This document shows positions 53,171-64,000 of a DNA stretch of 64,000 bases, one piece after another. Where the stretch lies: positions 186,001-250,000 of the forward strand of contig CAJNDS010002143.1 of NCBI GenBank assembly GCA_905221605.1, in the 5' to 3' direction. Positions within the stretch are counted from its first letter, which is position 1. Every line of letters starts with the position of its first letter. This stretch comes from Symbiodinium natans (Eukaryota > Sar > Dinophyceae > Suessiales > Symbiodiniaceae). The translations under genes and the position numbers were made by a program. The notes under the pieces are model-generated. The model saw only the letters and a list, made by a program, of their open reading frames with translations, made no database searches and was not told where the DNA came from.

Positions 53171-55447
53171 TCAGATCTTCGCATCCGGGCCCTGAGCCAA
53201 GCGCGTGATGATACCATTGAACGTGGCACTGGGATTCATGGCGACGTCCGCTTTCGCCTTGTCCACGTGGTAGTAGCCGCCGATGTCCACTGCCTTTCCC
53301 TGGCAGTCAAGCATGTCTGACAGGATGGCAGCTTCCTTCGCCTTGAGCTGTTCGGCCGCGTCCGAGAAGATAGCCTTGAGGTGCTTCTCGTCGCTCTGAG
53401 TGGCCAACTCCTCCGCCCAGTAGCGAGCTACCCAGTAATGGCTCCCGCGGTTGTCGATCTCTTTGACCTTGCGGGAAGGGTTCTTGTTGGCGTCCAGGAA
53501 GCGGCCCACGGCGCGGCTGAGCGCTGCAGCTAGCGCCGAGGCTGCCTTGTTGCCAGTGTCCTTGGCAAGATCCTCCATGGAGCAAGTAAGTGCCAGGTAC
53601 TCGCCCAAAGAATCCCAGCGAAGGTGGTTCTCTTTCGTGAACTGCTGGACGTGCTTAGGGGCAGAGCCACCTGCCCCAGTCTCGTACATGCCGCCACCTG
53701 CCAGCATGGGCACCACCGAGAGCATCTTGGCACTCGTCCCGAGCTCGAGGATGGGGAAGAGGTCAGTCAAGTAGTCCCGCAGGACATTGCCAGTCACGGT
53801 GATGGTATTGAGGCCCTGCTTGGCCCGCTCGCAGGTGACGCGCATGGCCTGCTGCGGGGACAGGATCTCAATGTCCAGGCCCTCCACGCGGACTTCCGGA
53901 AGATACTTGTGCACCTTGTCCATAATCTGGCAGTCGTGGGCCCTGGCAGGATCCAGCCAGAAGATGGCCTTGCATGGCTTCTCGTTCCTTGGGAAGTCGT
54001 TGGCCTGGCATCGGCGGACGGCCAGCTTCACCCAGTCCTTGATGGGAGCATCCTTGGTCTGGCAGGAGCGCCAGATGTCGCCCTTCTGCAGGCGATGACC
54101 CAGCAGCACCTGGTTGGTGCCATCGTTCAGGACGATCCGGATGGTTCCGGAGCATGGTGCCTCAAAAGTCGTCGGGTGGGAACCGTACTCCTCTGCCTTC
54201 TGGGCCATCAAGCCAACGTTCGGGCAAGCCCCCATAGTCCGTGGGTCGAAAGCTCCGTTCTGCTTGCAGAAGTCGATACACTCGGCGAACGCGCCTGCGT
54301 AGCTGCGGTCCGGAATGCAGGCCTTGAAGTCCTCCTCCTTGTCGTCTTTATTCCACATCTTGCCACCCGCACGAATGGCAGTGGGCATGGAATTGTCGAT
54401 GATGATGTCACTGGGGACATGCAGGTTCGTGATGCCTCTGTGCGAGTCCACCATGGCCATCTTCCCCTGCTTCGCATAGGTGGCCATGAGGTCCGCCTCG
54501 ATGGCAGCCTTCTCTGCCTCCGGGAGGCTCGAGATCTTCTTGTACACGTCGCCCAGGCCATTGTTTGCATTCACGCCCAGCTTCTCGAAAGTCTGGGCGT
54601 GCTTGGCAAAGACATCCTTGAAGTAGGCCTTCACGCAGTGACCGAACATGATCGGGTCGGAGATTTTCATCATTGTGGCTTTCAGGTGCAGCGAGAACAG
54701 CACGTCCTTCTCCCGCGCGTCGGCAATCTCACGCTCGAAGAACTCCCGCAACATGGCGCAGTTCATGAAGCTGGCATCCAAGATCTCCCCCTTCTGCAGA
54801 GAGATCTTCTCCTTCAGCACAGTGACCTCCCCGGACTCCGCCACCATCTCGATGCGAGCCTCACATGCCTCCGGAATCGTCACGGACTTCTCATGCGCGT
54901 AGAAATCGCCATCCGACATGGACACCACATGAGTCTTGGAATCCTTGGACCAAGCGCCCATGGAGTGCGGGTACTTGAAGGCGTACTCCTTCACAGGCAC
55001 CGCTGCTCGGCGGTCGGAGTTGCCCTCGCGGAGAACGGGGTTCACAGCACTGCCCAGGACCTTGGCGTAGCGCGCCTTGATCTCCTTCTCCGCCTCATCC
55101 TGGGGATCTTCCGGGTAGTTGGGGATCGCGAAGCCCTGGCCCTGCAACTCGGCGATGCACTCCTTCAGCTGCGGGACGGAGGCGCTGACGTTGGGCAGCT
55201 TGATGATGTTGGCCTTGCCGCTCTGCGCCAGGCGCCCCAGCTCCGCCAGGAAGTCCCCCGTGCGCTGCTCCTCCTTCAGCATCTCAGGGAACAGGGCGAG
55301 CACGCGCCCGGCGACGGAGATGTCCTTCAACTCCATCTCGACACCTGCTTGGGAGCAGAAGGCCTTGATGATCGGATAGAGGGCATGGGTCGCCAGCATG
55401 GGCGCCTCATCTGTGTAGGTGTACGTGATCTTCCCTTGCGAGGCCAT
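53171..55447 (-). CDS. IDH: NADP-dependent isocitrate dehydrogenase, monomeric type
   Basis: 758 codons without introns, from the ATG at 55447 ([16 protein letters not shown]), chosen because it matches the conserved family N-terminus; the same frame is open upstream but only reads through spliced-leader relics. The product belongs to the ~740-residue monomeric isocitrate dehydrogenases (EC 1.1.1.42), converting isocitrate and NADP to 2-oxoglutarate, CO2 and NADPH. Family landmarks: [14 protein letters not shown] (80-93), then Ser133, Asn136, Arg140 and Arg146 in [16 protein letters not shown], corresponding to the isocitrate-binding residues of the Azotobacter enzyme; [55 protein letters not shown] and [13 protein letters not shown]. 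Full length and undamaged. The family is mainly bacterial, so ancient transfer is likely. No targeting peptide precedes the conserved start, suggesting a cytosolic enzyme. Confidence 0.97.
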   Translation of the reverse strand: MASQGKITYTYTDEAPMLATHALYPIIKAFCSQAGVEMELKDISVAGRVLALFPEMLKEEQRTGDFLAELGRLAQSGKANIIKLPNVSASVPQLKECIAELQGQGFAIPNYPEDPQDEAEKEIKARYAKVLGSAVNPVLREGNSDRRAAVPVKEYAFKYPHSMGAWSKDSKTHVVSMSDGDFYAHEKSVTIPEACEARIEMVAESGEVTVLKEKISLQKGEILDASFMNCAMLREFFEREIADAREKDVLFSLHLKATMMKISDPIMFGHCVKAYFKDVFAKHAQTFEKLGVNANNGLGDVYKKISSLPEAEKAAIEADLMATYAKQGKMAMVDSHRGITNLHVPSDIIIDNSMPTAIRAGGKMWNKDDKEEDFKACIPDRSYAGAFAECIDFCKQNGAFDPRTMGACPNVGLMAQKAEEYGSHPTTFEAPCSGTIRIVLNDGTNQVLLGHRLQKGDIWRSCQTKDAPIKDWVKLAVRRCQANDFPRNEKPCKAIFWLDPARAHDCQIMDKVHKYLPEVRVEGLDIEILSPQQAMRVTCERAKQGLNTITVTGNVLRDYLTDLFPILELGTSAKMLSVVPMLAGGGMYETGAGGSAPKHVQQFTKENHLRWDSLGEYLALTCSMEDLAKDTGNKAASALAAALSRAVGRFLDANKNPSRKVKEIDNRGSHYWVARYWAEELATQSDEKHLKAIFSDAAEQLKAKEAAILSDMLDCQGKAVDIGGYYHVDKAKADVAMNPSATFNGIITRLAQGPDAKI

Positions 55448-55487
55448 GGTGCGTACGCCGTCAGAGAGGAAGTTGAGGCAAAGTCGT

Positions 55488-55521
55488 CTTGAACCAAAAT
55501 TATTGAGCCAAAATGGCCTAC
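55488..55521 (-). promoter_or_regulatory. Two nested relict dinoflagellate spliced-leader sequences
   Basis: On the minus strand, 55521-55503 reads GTAGGCCATTTTGGCTCAA, matching the dinoflagellate spliced leader (CCGTAGCCATTTTGGCTCAAG) apart from one inserted base. It is followed at 55502-55488 by TAATTTTGGTTCAAG, a second truncated and more diverged copy of its 3' part. The IDH start codon lies 40 bases downstream. Leaders are added to mRNA by trans-splicing and are not normally encoded next to genes, so copies here indicate that the gene passed through mature mRNA and was reinserted, probably twice. Confidence 0.8.
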
Positions 55522-55523
55522 TT

Positions 55524-55612
55524 TTGGGGTTTAGGGTTTCGACTCTCACACTCGCACAAGGCCGGCAAGGCATAGGTTGGGAGGTCTCTCGTGTTTAGGG
55601 TTTAGGGTTTGA
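55524..55612 (+). repeat. Telomere-like motifs upstream of IDH
   Basis: GGGGTTTAGGGTTT at about 55525-55539 and GTTTAGGGTTTAGGGTTTGAG at about 55593-55613 flank the region just upstream of the relict leaders. Confidence 0.7.
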
Positions 55613-57970
<2,358 letters not shown>

Positions 57971-60068
57971 CTACAGCTTTGGCCTGCCGGAATACAGCTC
58001 CCCGTGCTCCACGTGCTGGAATTTGCCATACTTCTGCACGTTCTGGTTGGTGCCACTGACATAGTGGCCTACGAAACCATCCCGCTTGGACAGCTCCTCC
58101 TTCGCGATGGTGATCAGGTGCACCATGTCTGGCCCGTCAGCGACCCGGAGCGTGCGCATGCCAGTATACCTGGAAAACCAGAGAAAGATCTGTGTCACTG
58201 TGCTCGACTCCTTTGCATTATCCCAAAGCTCCTTGGGCCCAGTCCTTACAAATACCGACCCTGAACCGCACAACGCTACTACAGCCAGATTGCATGCTGG
58301 CCAGATGGGAGTCCTGGGAGATCCCATGGGCTCCATGTAGCTGAATGGCGTCGTCAATTATTTTCCTGAGAGTGGCTTTGCGATCCTGTGTGCCAGCCAA
58401 GCAGTTCGGGCTTTTTAAGGGCTGCACCCTCTCAATTTGCAAACTGTATCAACCAAAAGCCAAAGGGACATCCTAAATCAAAATCCAAGCATCAGGGCCG
58501 CCCGAGGGGCAGCCACCTTGATCATGGCAATGTAGCTCTTGGCGGCCTACAAGCAAAAACATGCAACCTTAATTCTGGTGCCTCTCTTGCTATGCCTGCT
58601 ATGCCTTAGGCCTTGTGCTTAAATTTCTACAAGAAACGAGAAGCAGCAAGATCGATTTTGCAGCAGCACGAACCCACTTTTCGTGTCCTGGGTTCCCTTA
58701 ACTCCCAAACCGCGACTTCTGGAAAAACCAGGGCTCAGGGCTTTCGTGTTCCGTCTCGAAACCGCTTCCGAAAAAAACATTGAGCCTGAAATCGCAAGCT
58801 TCGGCACTTGGATTCAAGTCTTAGAGCCTTCAACGAAGGTTTTCCCACGATACTGCCCTGAACCTTGAGGCCCATTTGCTTCCGAAACCCCTTGTAGTAC
58901 AAGGGCAAAGCCCGGTGGAGAAACCTCACAGGTTTCTGAGGCCTTGAAACCCTGTTCATCCGCCACCACTGCCGCCAGATAGCCTGGACAGAAAATGCTT
59001 AGGGTTTTTGGAGTGCCGGTTATGCCGGTTGCAGTGGGTTTCGGGTTCGAGCCTTCCTTGCTGCCCAAAAACCCTTTCCTTCAGGACCTGACTGGAGTCC
59101 TGGAGGTCTCTTGGAGGTTACTGAGCTTCGGGACATCTGCAGCTTCTACGGCTGCTACGGGGCTTGGAGATCCACGGCTTTCTCAGCTGCTTGAGGATTG
59201 ATGTGGTGAAAGGGGCTTCGCTGTTGCGTACGGTAGGCTTTGCTTTCCGACTTGACTTCGAGGCCGCGTGGCAAAGCTGTCGGCACTTGGTGATCTCGAT
59301 GCGGGCCTGATTGCAAGCATGAATGGCTTTGAGTGCAAGAGGTACGCGAAATCAAATCCACAAGAATTAGTTCTCGCACGAGGCAAATCTGTGGGCTTGC
59401 AGTTTGCAGACCCAGCTGCGCTAGTTATGCGCTCAGGCTGAAGCCCTATATTGTGAAAGGCTGGATAACAACTGCCGAACCCACCATCCCGTTTGATTCT
59501 CGAAACCCCTTTATGCGTCCAGTCTGCGAAACCCCCTTCTTGGCGTCCAGGCCTCTAAGCAGCTAGCCGGGTACTTGTAAGACCACGAGGCGGCATGTTT
59601 CGCTATGCCAGGAGCTTTAAGATCAGGCACAAATCGAAATCGAAGTCTCAAGGCTTTGCTTCACAACAGAGTTTTACGGTAGGGCCTGGACCTTGAAAAC
59701 CGGTGGAGGCCCACAGAAGCCCGTATTTCTGAACATGATCCAGTGCCTCGGCAATGGCCATGCGCACGGCGTCCTTCTGCGCCAGAAGCTTTCCGAAAGC
59801 CTTCCGCCGATGCGCCCGGTCCACCTCTGGCAGCACAAAAGGAGCGTGAGCTGGGTCGAATCGGGAACATCATGGAACATGTACAAGTGCTTCGTGAGTG
59901 AGCTAACTTGTGGGCTCCAGACTTCAGAGCTTGGACTATCTAAGGGGGTTCCGAAAGGAGAAAATGGTTCGCCATGAGGTGGAAACAAAACCACACCCCC
60001 CGATGCGAAGATGAACTGCCGGCTGCGCTGCCATGGCGGCCAGCGCCAGCTCCGCGACACCAAGTGAC
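57971..60068 (-). CDS. Acyl-CoA dehydrogenase (ACAD10/11-like), 3' exons
   Basis: Exons, minus strand: 60068-60020 (SLGVAELALAAM), 59824-59747 (RRKAFGKLLAQKDAVRMAIA), 59306-59265 (ARIEITKCRQLCHA), 59187-59164 (EKAVDLQ), 58546-58502 (AAKSYIAMIKVAAPR), 58385-58298 (IIDDAIQLHGAHGISQDSHL), 58170-57971 (RTLRVADGPDMVHL onward to TAG). Lengths agree with phase. These match the C-terminal helical domain of flavin-dependent acyl-CoA dehydrogenases, which oxidise acyl-CoA to enoyl-CoA; the GAxGISQD and RTLRxADGPDxVH phrases are typical of the ACAD10/11 branch. The N-terminal and middle domains, with the catalytic base, are not in the window: the upstream intron runs into the LINE at 60238 and the earlier exons must lie past 64000. 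Donors are mainly GC. Confidence 0.85.
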
Positions 60069-60237
60069 CTCGGCTCAGCTTGCTCTGATAAGTCCTCCTC
60101 TCAGGGTTAATTTGGACTCTTTCGGTGTTGTTCCCGGGATGTTTATATCACGCTTGTAATGCCGGACATGCACAGCTGAGGGCGGTGCAGTGCCTGGCGT
60201 CCATGATCGGTCCTTGAAAGCCCCGTGTTGGAGCAAC

Positions 60238-63200
60238 CTAGAAAGAACGGCTATAATCTGCCGCTCGGCGGAGAGGCCTCGCGGCAGTAAAAGTTGCAAG
60301 AGCATGACGGGCCTGTTCCAAAATGGAAGCGGGGAGACCCATACACACACCATCCTGCAACTGAACAACACCAAACGAAACCAAATTAATCCCCTCACAA
60401 AGACGATCCCCAACCCCAACATTTCGGAACAGCTCCTTGCCTGCACTACGGACAAATGCTAGGCATCCAGCCAAAGTAGGTTTTGGTCCATGGAAGTTGT
60501 CTGCGACAGGCTCCCATTTCCCTGCAAGCCTATGCCAAAAACGGAAATCTACAGCCTTCAGCATGAACACGATCTCTAGCCACGAGACCCTCAGACAAAG
60601 AGCCGTTGCTTGATCCCAATCCAGGATCCGGCTTAGCAGTCCTTTCAAGCAAACAATGGGAAACATGCTCACTGCACGCTCCAGGCTGGCCTCCCAGCAA
60701 AGGTGCAAGCTCTCCCCAATGTCTGCATCACGAAACTCCCAGGCCGGCAACTCTGGCTCGCCACAAGAACCCATATCTCGAACCCGAACTCGCTGTTGGC
60801 CCGTATCGACTGCAATGTTCAGATACACCGCCCTCAGAGCTCGAAGGCCAGCAGCATGCTTGGTGTGATAACCGCAGGCAGCCTGATGCAGCTGAACGAA
60901 GCAGTGGGCCCTGTTACGATTGGCAAGGTCTGCTTGTCGATCCGCCCTGTCATTCCACTGCGCCACCCATTCTTCAAAAGGACTTTCACAAAGGCCAATG
61001 TCCAGATGAGATGGAACATGCTTGGCCCCAACAGCCCCCGCCGGATAGCACTGCAGAATCATCTCAAGTTGCTCCCAGAGGTCGTAGTTGTCGGCATCAT
61101 CAGAAATCGCCTCTCCCTGTAGCAGAGCCTGGACACCATCCACCACGTACGCCGCGTCGGACCAAAGCTGGAGCTTAACTCTGTTCAGGAGCCCCCAACG
61201 AAAAGCAAACAACGCGGCATGAAGTTCAGCGCGGGGAACAGTCTGCCATGCACCAGGTAGAGGACCCATATCCAATGTGACACCCAGAGTAGCATTAACC
61301 ACGGACCAGGCCGCCAGCGCCAATCGACCTTCGAAAAGCTTGGTGCCATCGGTGAACACATCCTGCCAAGTCTGAAAGTGCCAATTTCCGGCCCGCGTAG
61401 GCATCTGTGGCTGCAGCTCACTCAAACCGCGGAGCAGTTCAGGAACATAAGGATTCGCTGGCACCAGGAGATGATGCGTCATGCACTGTGGCCATGTCTC
61501 CCAGCCTTCCAAGACCTCGCGGTGTTCAGCACGACAATGAGCATACTTAGAGCAGTCGCAAACCTTGTGTCGCACCGTGTCCAAGACCCCACAAGCATCA
61601 CACACGGCCGATTTGGTGGCATCATACTTGCAATGCTGCGAGTTGGCAATGTTCGAGCCCGACTGCAACGCCTGAACACGCGACGTCTCAAGTGCTGAGA
61701 GCCTGCCGGCATCAAGATGAGCAAGCTCAAGATCAACACTGAGCAACTCTCGCATAGTCTGACGGTGATTGTGTTGCTTGGCAACATGAGTGATCCATGC
61801 TTGTTCGGCCATGTACCTAAGCAACCCTTTAGGAGCCCTGAACAAATCAAAAGCCAAACCCGTCGCAGAAAAAATCAAAGGAGGCTGCATCGACCACCCA
61901 AGGCGGGCACAAATCTGCAACAGGCTGCTAAAAGGCCCCGGAAAGTATCGCCCATCGAAAGCAGAGACAAACTCGACCCACTGAGGAAGGATCTGAGGCT
62001 GCTTGCGGCCTACGCGACGAAGATCGCACAGTAAATGCCAGAACTGAAAGAACCCGGGATCTGCCAACATGTCAGGCGACAGGGCCAACCGAAGGGCAGA
62101 ACTACTGCCAGCCGGGCAAATACCAATCGCCCGTGTAGCGGCCGCGCGCAAGCTCGTCAACCTGGAGTCGCACAACAAGCAACCAGCGGCCCCATGCAAC
62201 AGGCTGCTCCAAAATTTGATGGGCAGCAAGGCAACCTTCTGGGCTGTGGGCGCGCGGGACTTCTTGAGCCTCTGCCACATAGGGGCAAGCGCCGCACACA
62301 TCTCGTCTCGAATAGAGACCCGCACCCGCTTCCCATACGTCATTAGGCCGCCTAAATCCCGTGCACAGTCGACCACTGTCAACCCCAAGGCCTTCAACGT
62401 CTTGCGCGACGTGGGCTGAAGCGCCCAGACAAACGTCTTCTGCCGATCCAACTCAAGGTCCCACATGTCTGCAAAACACTCTGTTTGGGCCAAAGTCTGA
62501 GCAAGTTCGGCAGCGTCATGCGCCAAGCAAGTAAGATTGTCCACAAAGGACAAAGGAACACACGAAGGCGAAAAGTGATGCATGTAAAGATGCCAACACC
62601 AATCAACTAGAACCATTGCTACCGTCGACAGTGGATCGCCTTCAGGAAATCCGGTGTGCGACTGGATAGGCTCGCCTACCTCGTGTCGAATGACAAAGTG
62701 CCTGCGCAATCCACCGAGAAAGGAGCCCCAAGCTCGCAACAAGGAATCCGGAATCCCAACGCAACGTGCAGCGTGGAAGACTGGTACACGGGGTAAGCCG
62801 TTGAAGGCCTTCACTAAATCGGCTCCAAACCCCAGCAGATCCTGGCCCTGCAGGACAGCAAGCTCAATGGAGGCCTGAACGGATATCCACAACTGCTTCG
62901 TTTCGTGGGCGGGCAAAAAGCCATGGGCATCACCATCTATGACCTGTGCGATAAGCTTCAGCAATTGACGTGCCCGAATGCTGGCATATGTCCGGTAGAC
63001 CAAGCTCAGCACGCAGATCGGACGAAAGGCGTCAGGGCCAGCCTTCTGATTGTGTTTATCAAGGCTCATGATCAGGCCAATAAGCATCTGCTCTGGCCAA
63101 TTCAGCACGCCGGCCTCAATGAGCTCAAGAAGGTTTAGGATCTCAACTGTAAAGGCATGAGGCATGCTCAACAAGTCCATTTTGGCAAAGCCGTCTGCAC

Positions 63201-64000
63201 CTCGAGCAGCTGTCGCCTTGTACTTGCGAAGAGTGCGCACCCATGTTTCAACGGAAATGGGCTGTAGATCAAAACTGCAAGAGGGCAAAAACGCTGTACA
63301 GAAACCAACAACCCTCTGCCAGGCATCAGGAGGCGTGTGGGCGTGCTTCTGCCACCGCGGCTCCCAGTGCTGCCTGAATTCCTGCTGAATGTGTTCAACC
63401 TGAGAGAGCAGCTGGTGCTGTTCAAGTTCCTGGCCAATTTCAGGCTGCTGCTCAAACTCGATCGAACAAACTGGCCCGTCGAAAGAGTGGACCTTACATG
63501 GAAGACCATCCAGCTTCCATGTGCTGGCTCCTCTGGCGTCCGCCGGATGCTCAAGCGCAACCTGGTTGCTGTGATTGTCAACTTCCAAAATGGAGTAGAC
63601 ACGTACACAGTGCATGGTATCAACTTTATCCGGTCTGGGTCTCTGCAATTCTTTGAACAACTGTTCACGGTCACCTTCGTACTTGTTCTGCAAGGCTTTG
63701 CCTCGATTCCGATTGTTCCAAGCTTCAAAAGCCCTGAAGTTGGATTGAAAGTCTTCATAAATCAGAGCACCAACCTCGGCCGAAGGCACAGCCCGCGGAA
63801 GGTCCTGAGGGCTGCCTTGAAGCTGAACGTGACGCCGTGACCACCACACACGAAACCCTCCGCAAAAGCTACGGCACTCACAGATTCGATGCCAGAGGTC
63901 AGCGCGGTAGACCTGTGCTTCCGCAGAAGACTTCCCAGCCCTGAGAGAGTGTACCAAGCTCTGCAACCTGCGCAATTGTTTAAACCATGCCAAGACCTCC
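60238..64000 (-). CDS. LINE (non-LTR retrotransposon) ORF2-like: reverse transcriptase and RNase H, 5' end outside window
   Basis: The frame is open from the right edge (no ATG near it; apparent starts there are internal TTG) to TAG at 60238-60240, over 1250 codons. The reverse transcriptase has palm motif A GFGADLVKAFNGLP, motif B GFPEGDPLST and motif C SFVDNLTC; the second Asp of the usual xxDD box is Asn. A zinc knuckle follows, CDACGVLDTVRHKVCDC. RNase H shows FTDGTKLF (Asp), PRAELHAALF (Glu), WSDAAYVV (Asp) and KHVPSH with NDRADRQADLA. An apurinic-type endonuclease is expected upstream, past the edge. There is no premature stop or frameshift. No poly-A tail or target duplication can be defined at the 3' end, which lies between 60069 and 60237. 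Confidence 0.9.
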   Translation of the reverse strand, partial: EVLAWFKQLRRLQSLVHSLRAGKSSAEAQVYRADLWHRICECRSFCGGFRVWWSRRHVQLQGSPQDLPRAVPSAEVGALIYEDFQSNFRAFEAWNNRNRGKALQNKYEGDREQLFKELQRPRPDKVDTMHCVRVYSILEVDNHSNQVALEHPADARGASTWKLDGLPCKVHSFDGPVCSIEFEQQPEIGQELEQHQLLSQVEHIQQEFRQHWEPRWQKHAHTPPDAWQRVVGFCTAFLPSCSFDLQPISVETWVRTLRKYKATAARGADGFAKMDLLSMPHAFTVEILNLLELIEAGVLNWPEQMLIGLIMSLDKHNQKAGPDAFRPICVLSLVYRTYASIRARQLLKLIAQVIDGDAHGFLPAHETKQLWISVQASIELAVLQGQDLLGFGADLVKAFNGLPRVPVFHAARCVGIPDSLLRAWGSFLGGLRRHFVIRHEVGEPIQSHTGFPEGDPLSTVAMVLVDWCWHLYMHHFSPSCVPLSFVDNLTCLAHDAAELAQTLAQTECFADMWDLELDRQKTFVWALQPTSRKTLKALGLTVVDCARDLGGLMTYGKRVRVSIRDEMCAALAPMWQRLKKSRAPTAQKVALLPIKFWSSLLHGAAGCLLCDSRLTSLRAAATRAIGICPAGSSSALRLALSPDMLADPGFFQFWHLLCDLRRVGRKQPQILPQWVEFVSAFDGRYFPGPFSSLLQICARLGWSMQPPLIFSATGLAFDLFRAPKGLLRYMAEQAWITHVAKQHNHRQTMRELLSVDLELAHLDAGRLSALETSRVQALQSGSNIANSQHCKYDATKSAVCDACGVLDTVRHKVCDCSKYAHCRAEHREVLEGWETWPQCMTHHLLVPANPYVPELLRGLSELQPQMPTRAGNWHFQTWQDVFTDGTKLFEGRLALAAWSVVNATLGVTLDMGPLPGAWQTVPRAELHAALFAFRWGLLNRVKLQLWSDAAYVVDGVQALLQGEAISDDADNYDLWEQLEMILQCYPAGAVGAKHVPSHLDIGLCESPFEEWVAQWNDRADRQADLANRNRAHCFVQLHQAACGYHTKHAAGLRALRAVYLNIAVDTGQQRVRVRDMGSCGEPELPAWEFRDADIGESLHLCWEASLERAVSMFPIVCLKGLLSRILDWDQATALCLRVSWLEIVFMLKAVDFRFWHRLAGKWEPVADNFHGPKPTLAGCLAFVRSAGKELFRNVGVGDRLCEGINLVSFGVVQLQDGVCMGLPASILEQARHALATFTAARPLRRAADYSRSF

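Noticed and set aside
53624-55492. 622-codon plus-strand open frame
   Set aside because: It is exactly antisense to the isocitrate dehydrogenase, whose protein is strongly conserved; the antisense frame is open only because of GC-rich codon use.

Overview
The window reads as nuclear DNA of a dinoflagellate, most likely a symbiodiniacean or close relative. The evidence is: two nested degenerate copies of the dinoflagellate trans-spliced leader directly upstream of an intronless gene; host introns that mostly begin with GC or GA instead of GT; a bacterial-type monomeric NADP-isocitrate dehydrogenase; scattered interstitial TTTAGGG/CCCTAAA telomere-like motifs; and abundant LTR and LINE retroelements. 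Every gene and retroelement I can support lies on the minus strand. There is no sign of bacterial operons, CRISPR, tRNA or rRNA genes.

Layout. 1-1774: 5' part of a Gag-like retroelement ORF running off the left edge. About 1775-20759: gene-poor, with simple repeats, small hairpins and telomere-like motifs. 20760-34091: a complete 13.3-kb LTR retrotransposon in minus orientation, with 706-bp LTRs that look identical and a 5-bp target duplication GTTTT. It carries two Gag-region ORFs, a protease / methyltransferase-like / integrase ORF in Ty1/copia order, and a 706-codon ORF of unknown function where reverse transcriptase and RNase H should be. 34097-39020: gene-poor. 39021-46136 (perhaps to 46702): a Deg/HtrA-type serine protease gene of about 20 small exons that I reconstructed by homology and splice phase. 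One of its introns holds an inverted-repeat element wrapped around telomeric repeats. 47756-51075: exon-like blocks of one or two unidentified genes. 51636-52288: a 653-bp inverted-repeat element with a 9-bp target duplication. 53171-55447: the intronless isocitrate dehydrogenase with its spliced-leader relics. 57971-60068: the 3' exons of an acyl-CoA dehydrogenase gene. 60238-64000: a LINE-type reverse transcriptase/RNase H ORF running off the right edge, apparently inserted in sense orientation within an intron of the acyl-CoA dehydrogenase gene.

The identifiable host genes are housekeeping enzymes: protein quality control, NADPH supply from isocitrate, and acyl-CoA oxidation. They are not an operon; the shared strand fits the unidirectional gene clusters of dinoflagellates. 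The most unusual item is the young LTR element. It appears recently mobile yet lacks a recognisable reverse transcriptase, carries a methyltransferase-like domain, and is saturated on one strand with the hexamer CTATCC (GGATAG on its coding strand). All exon coordinates were worked out by eye and may be off by a base or two.
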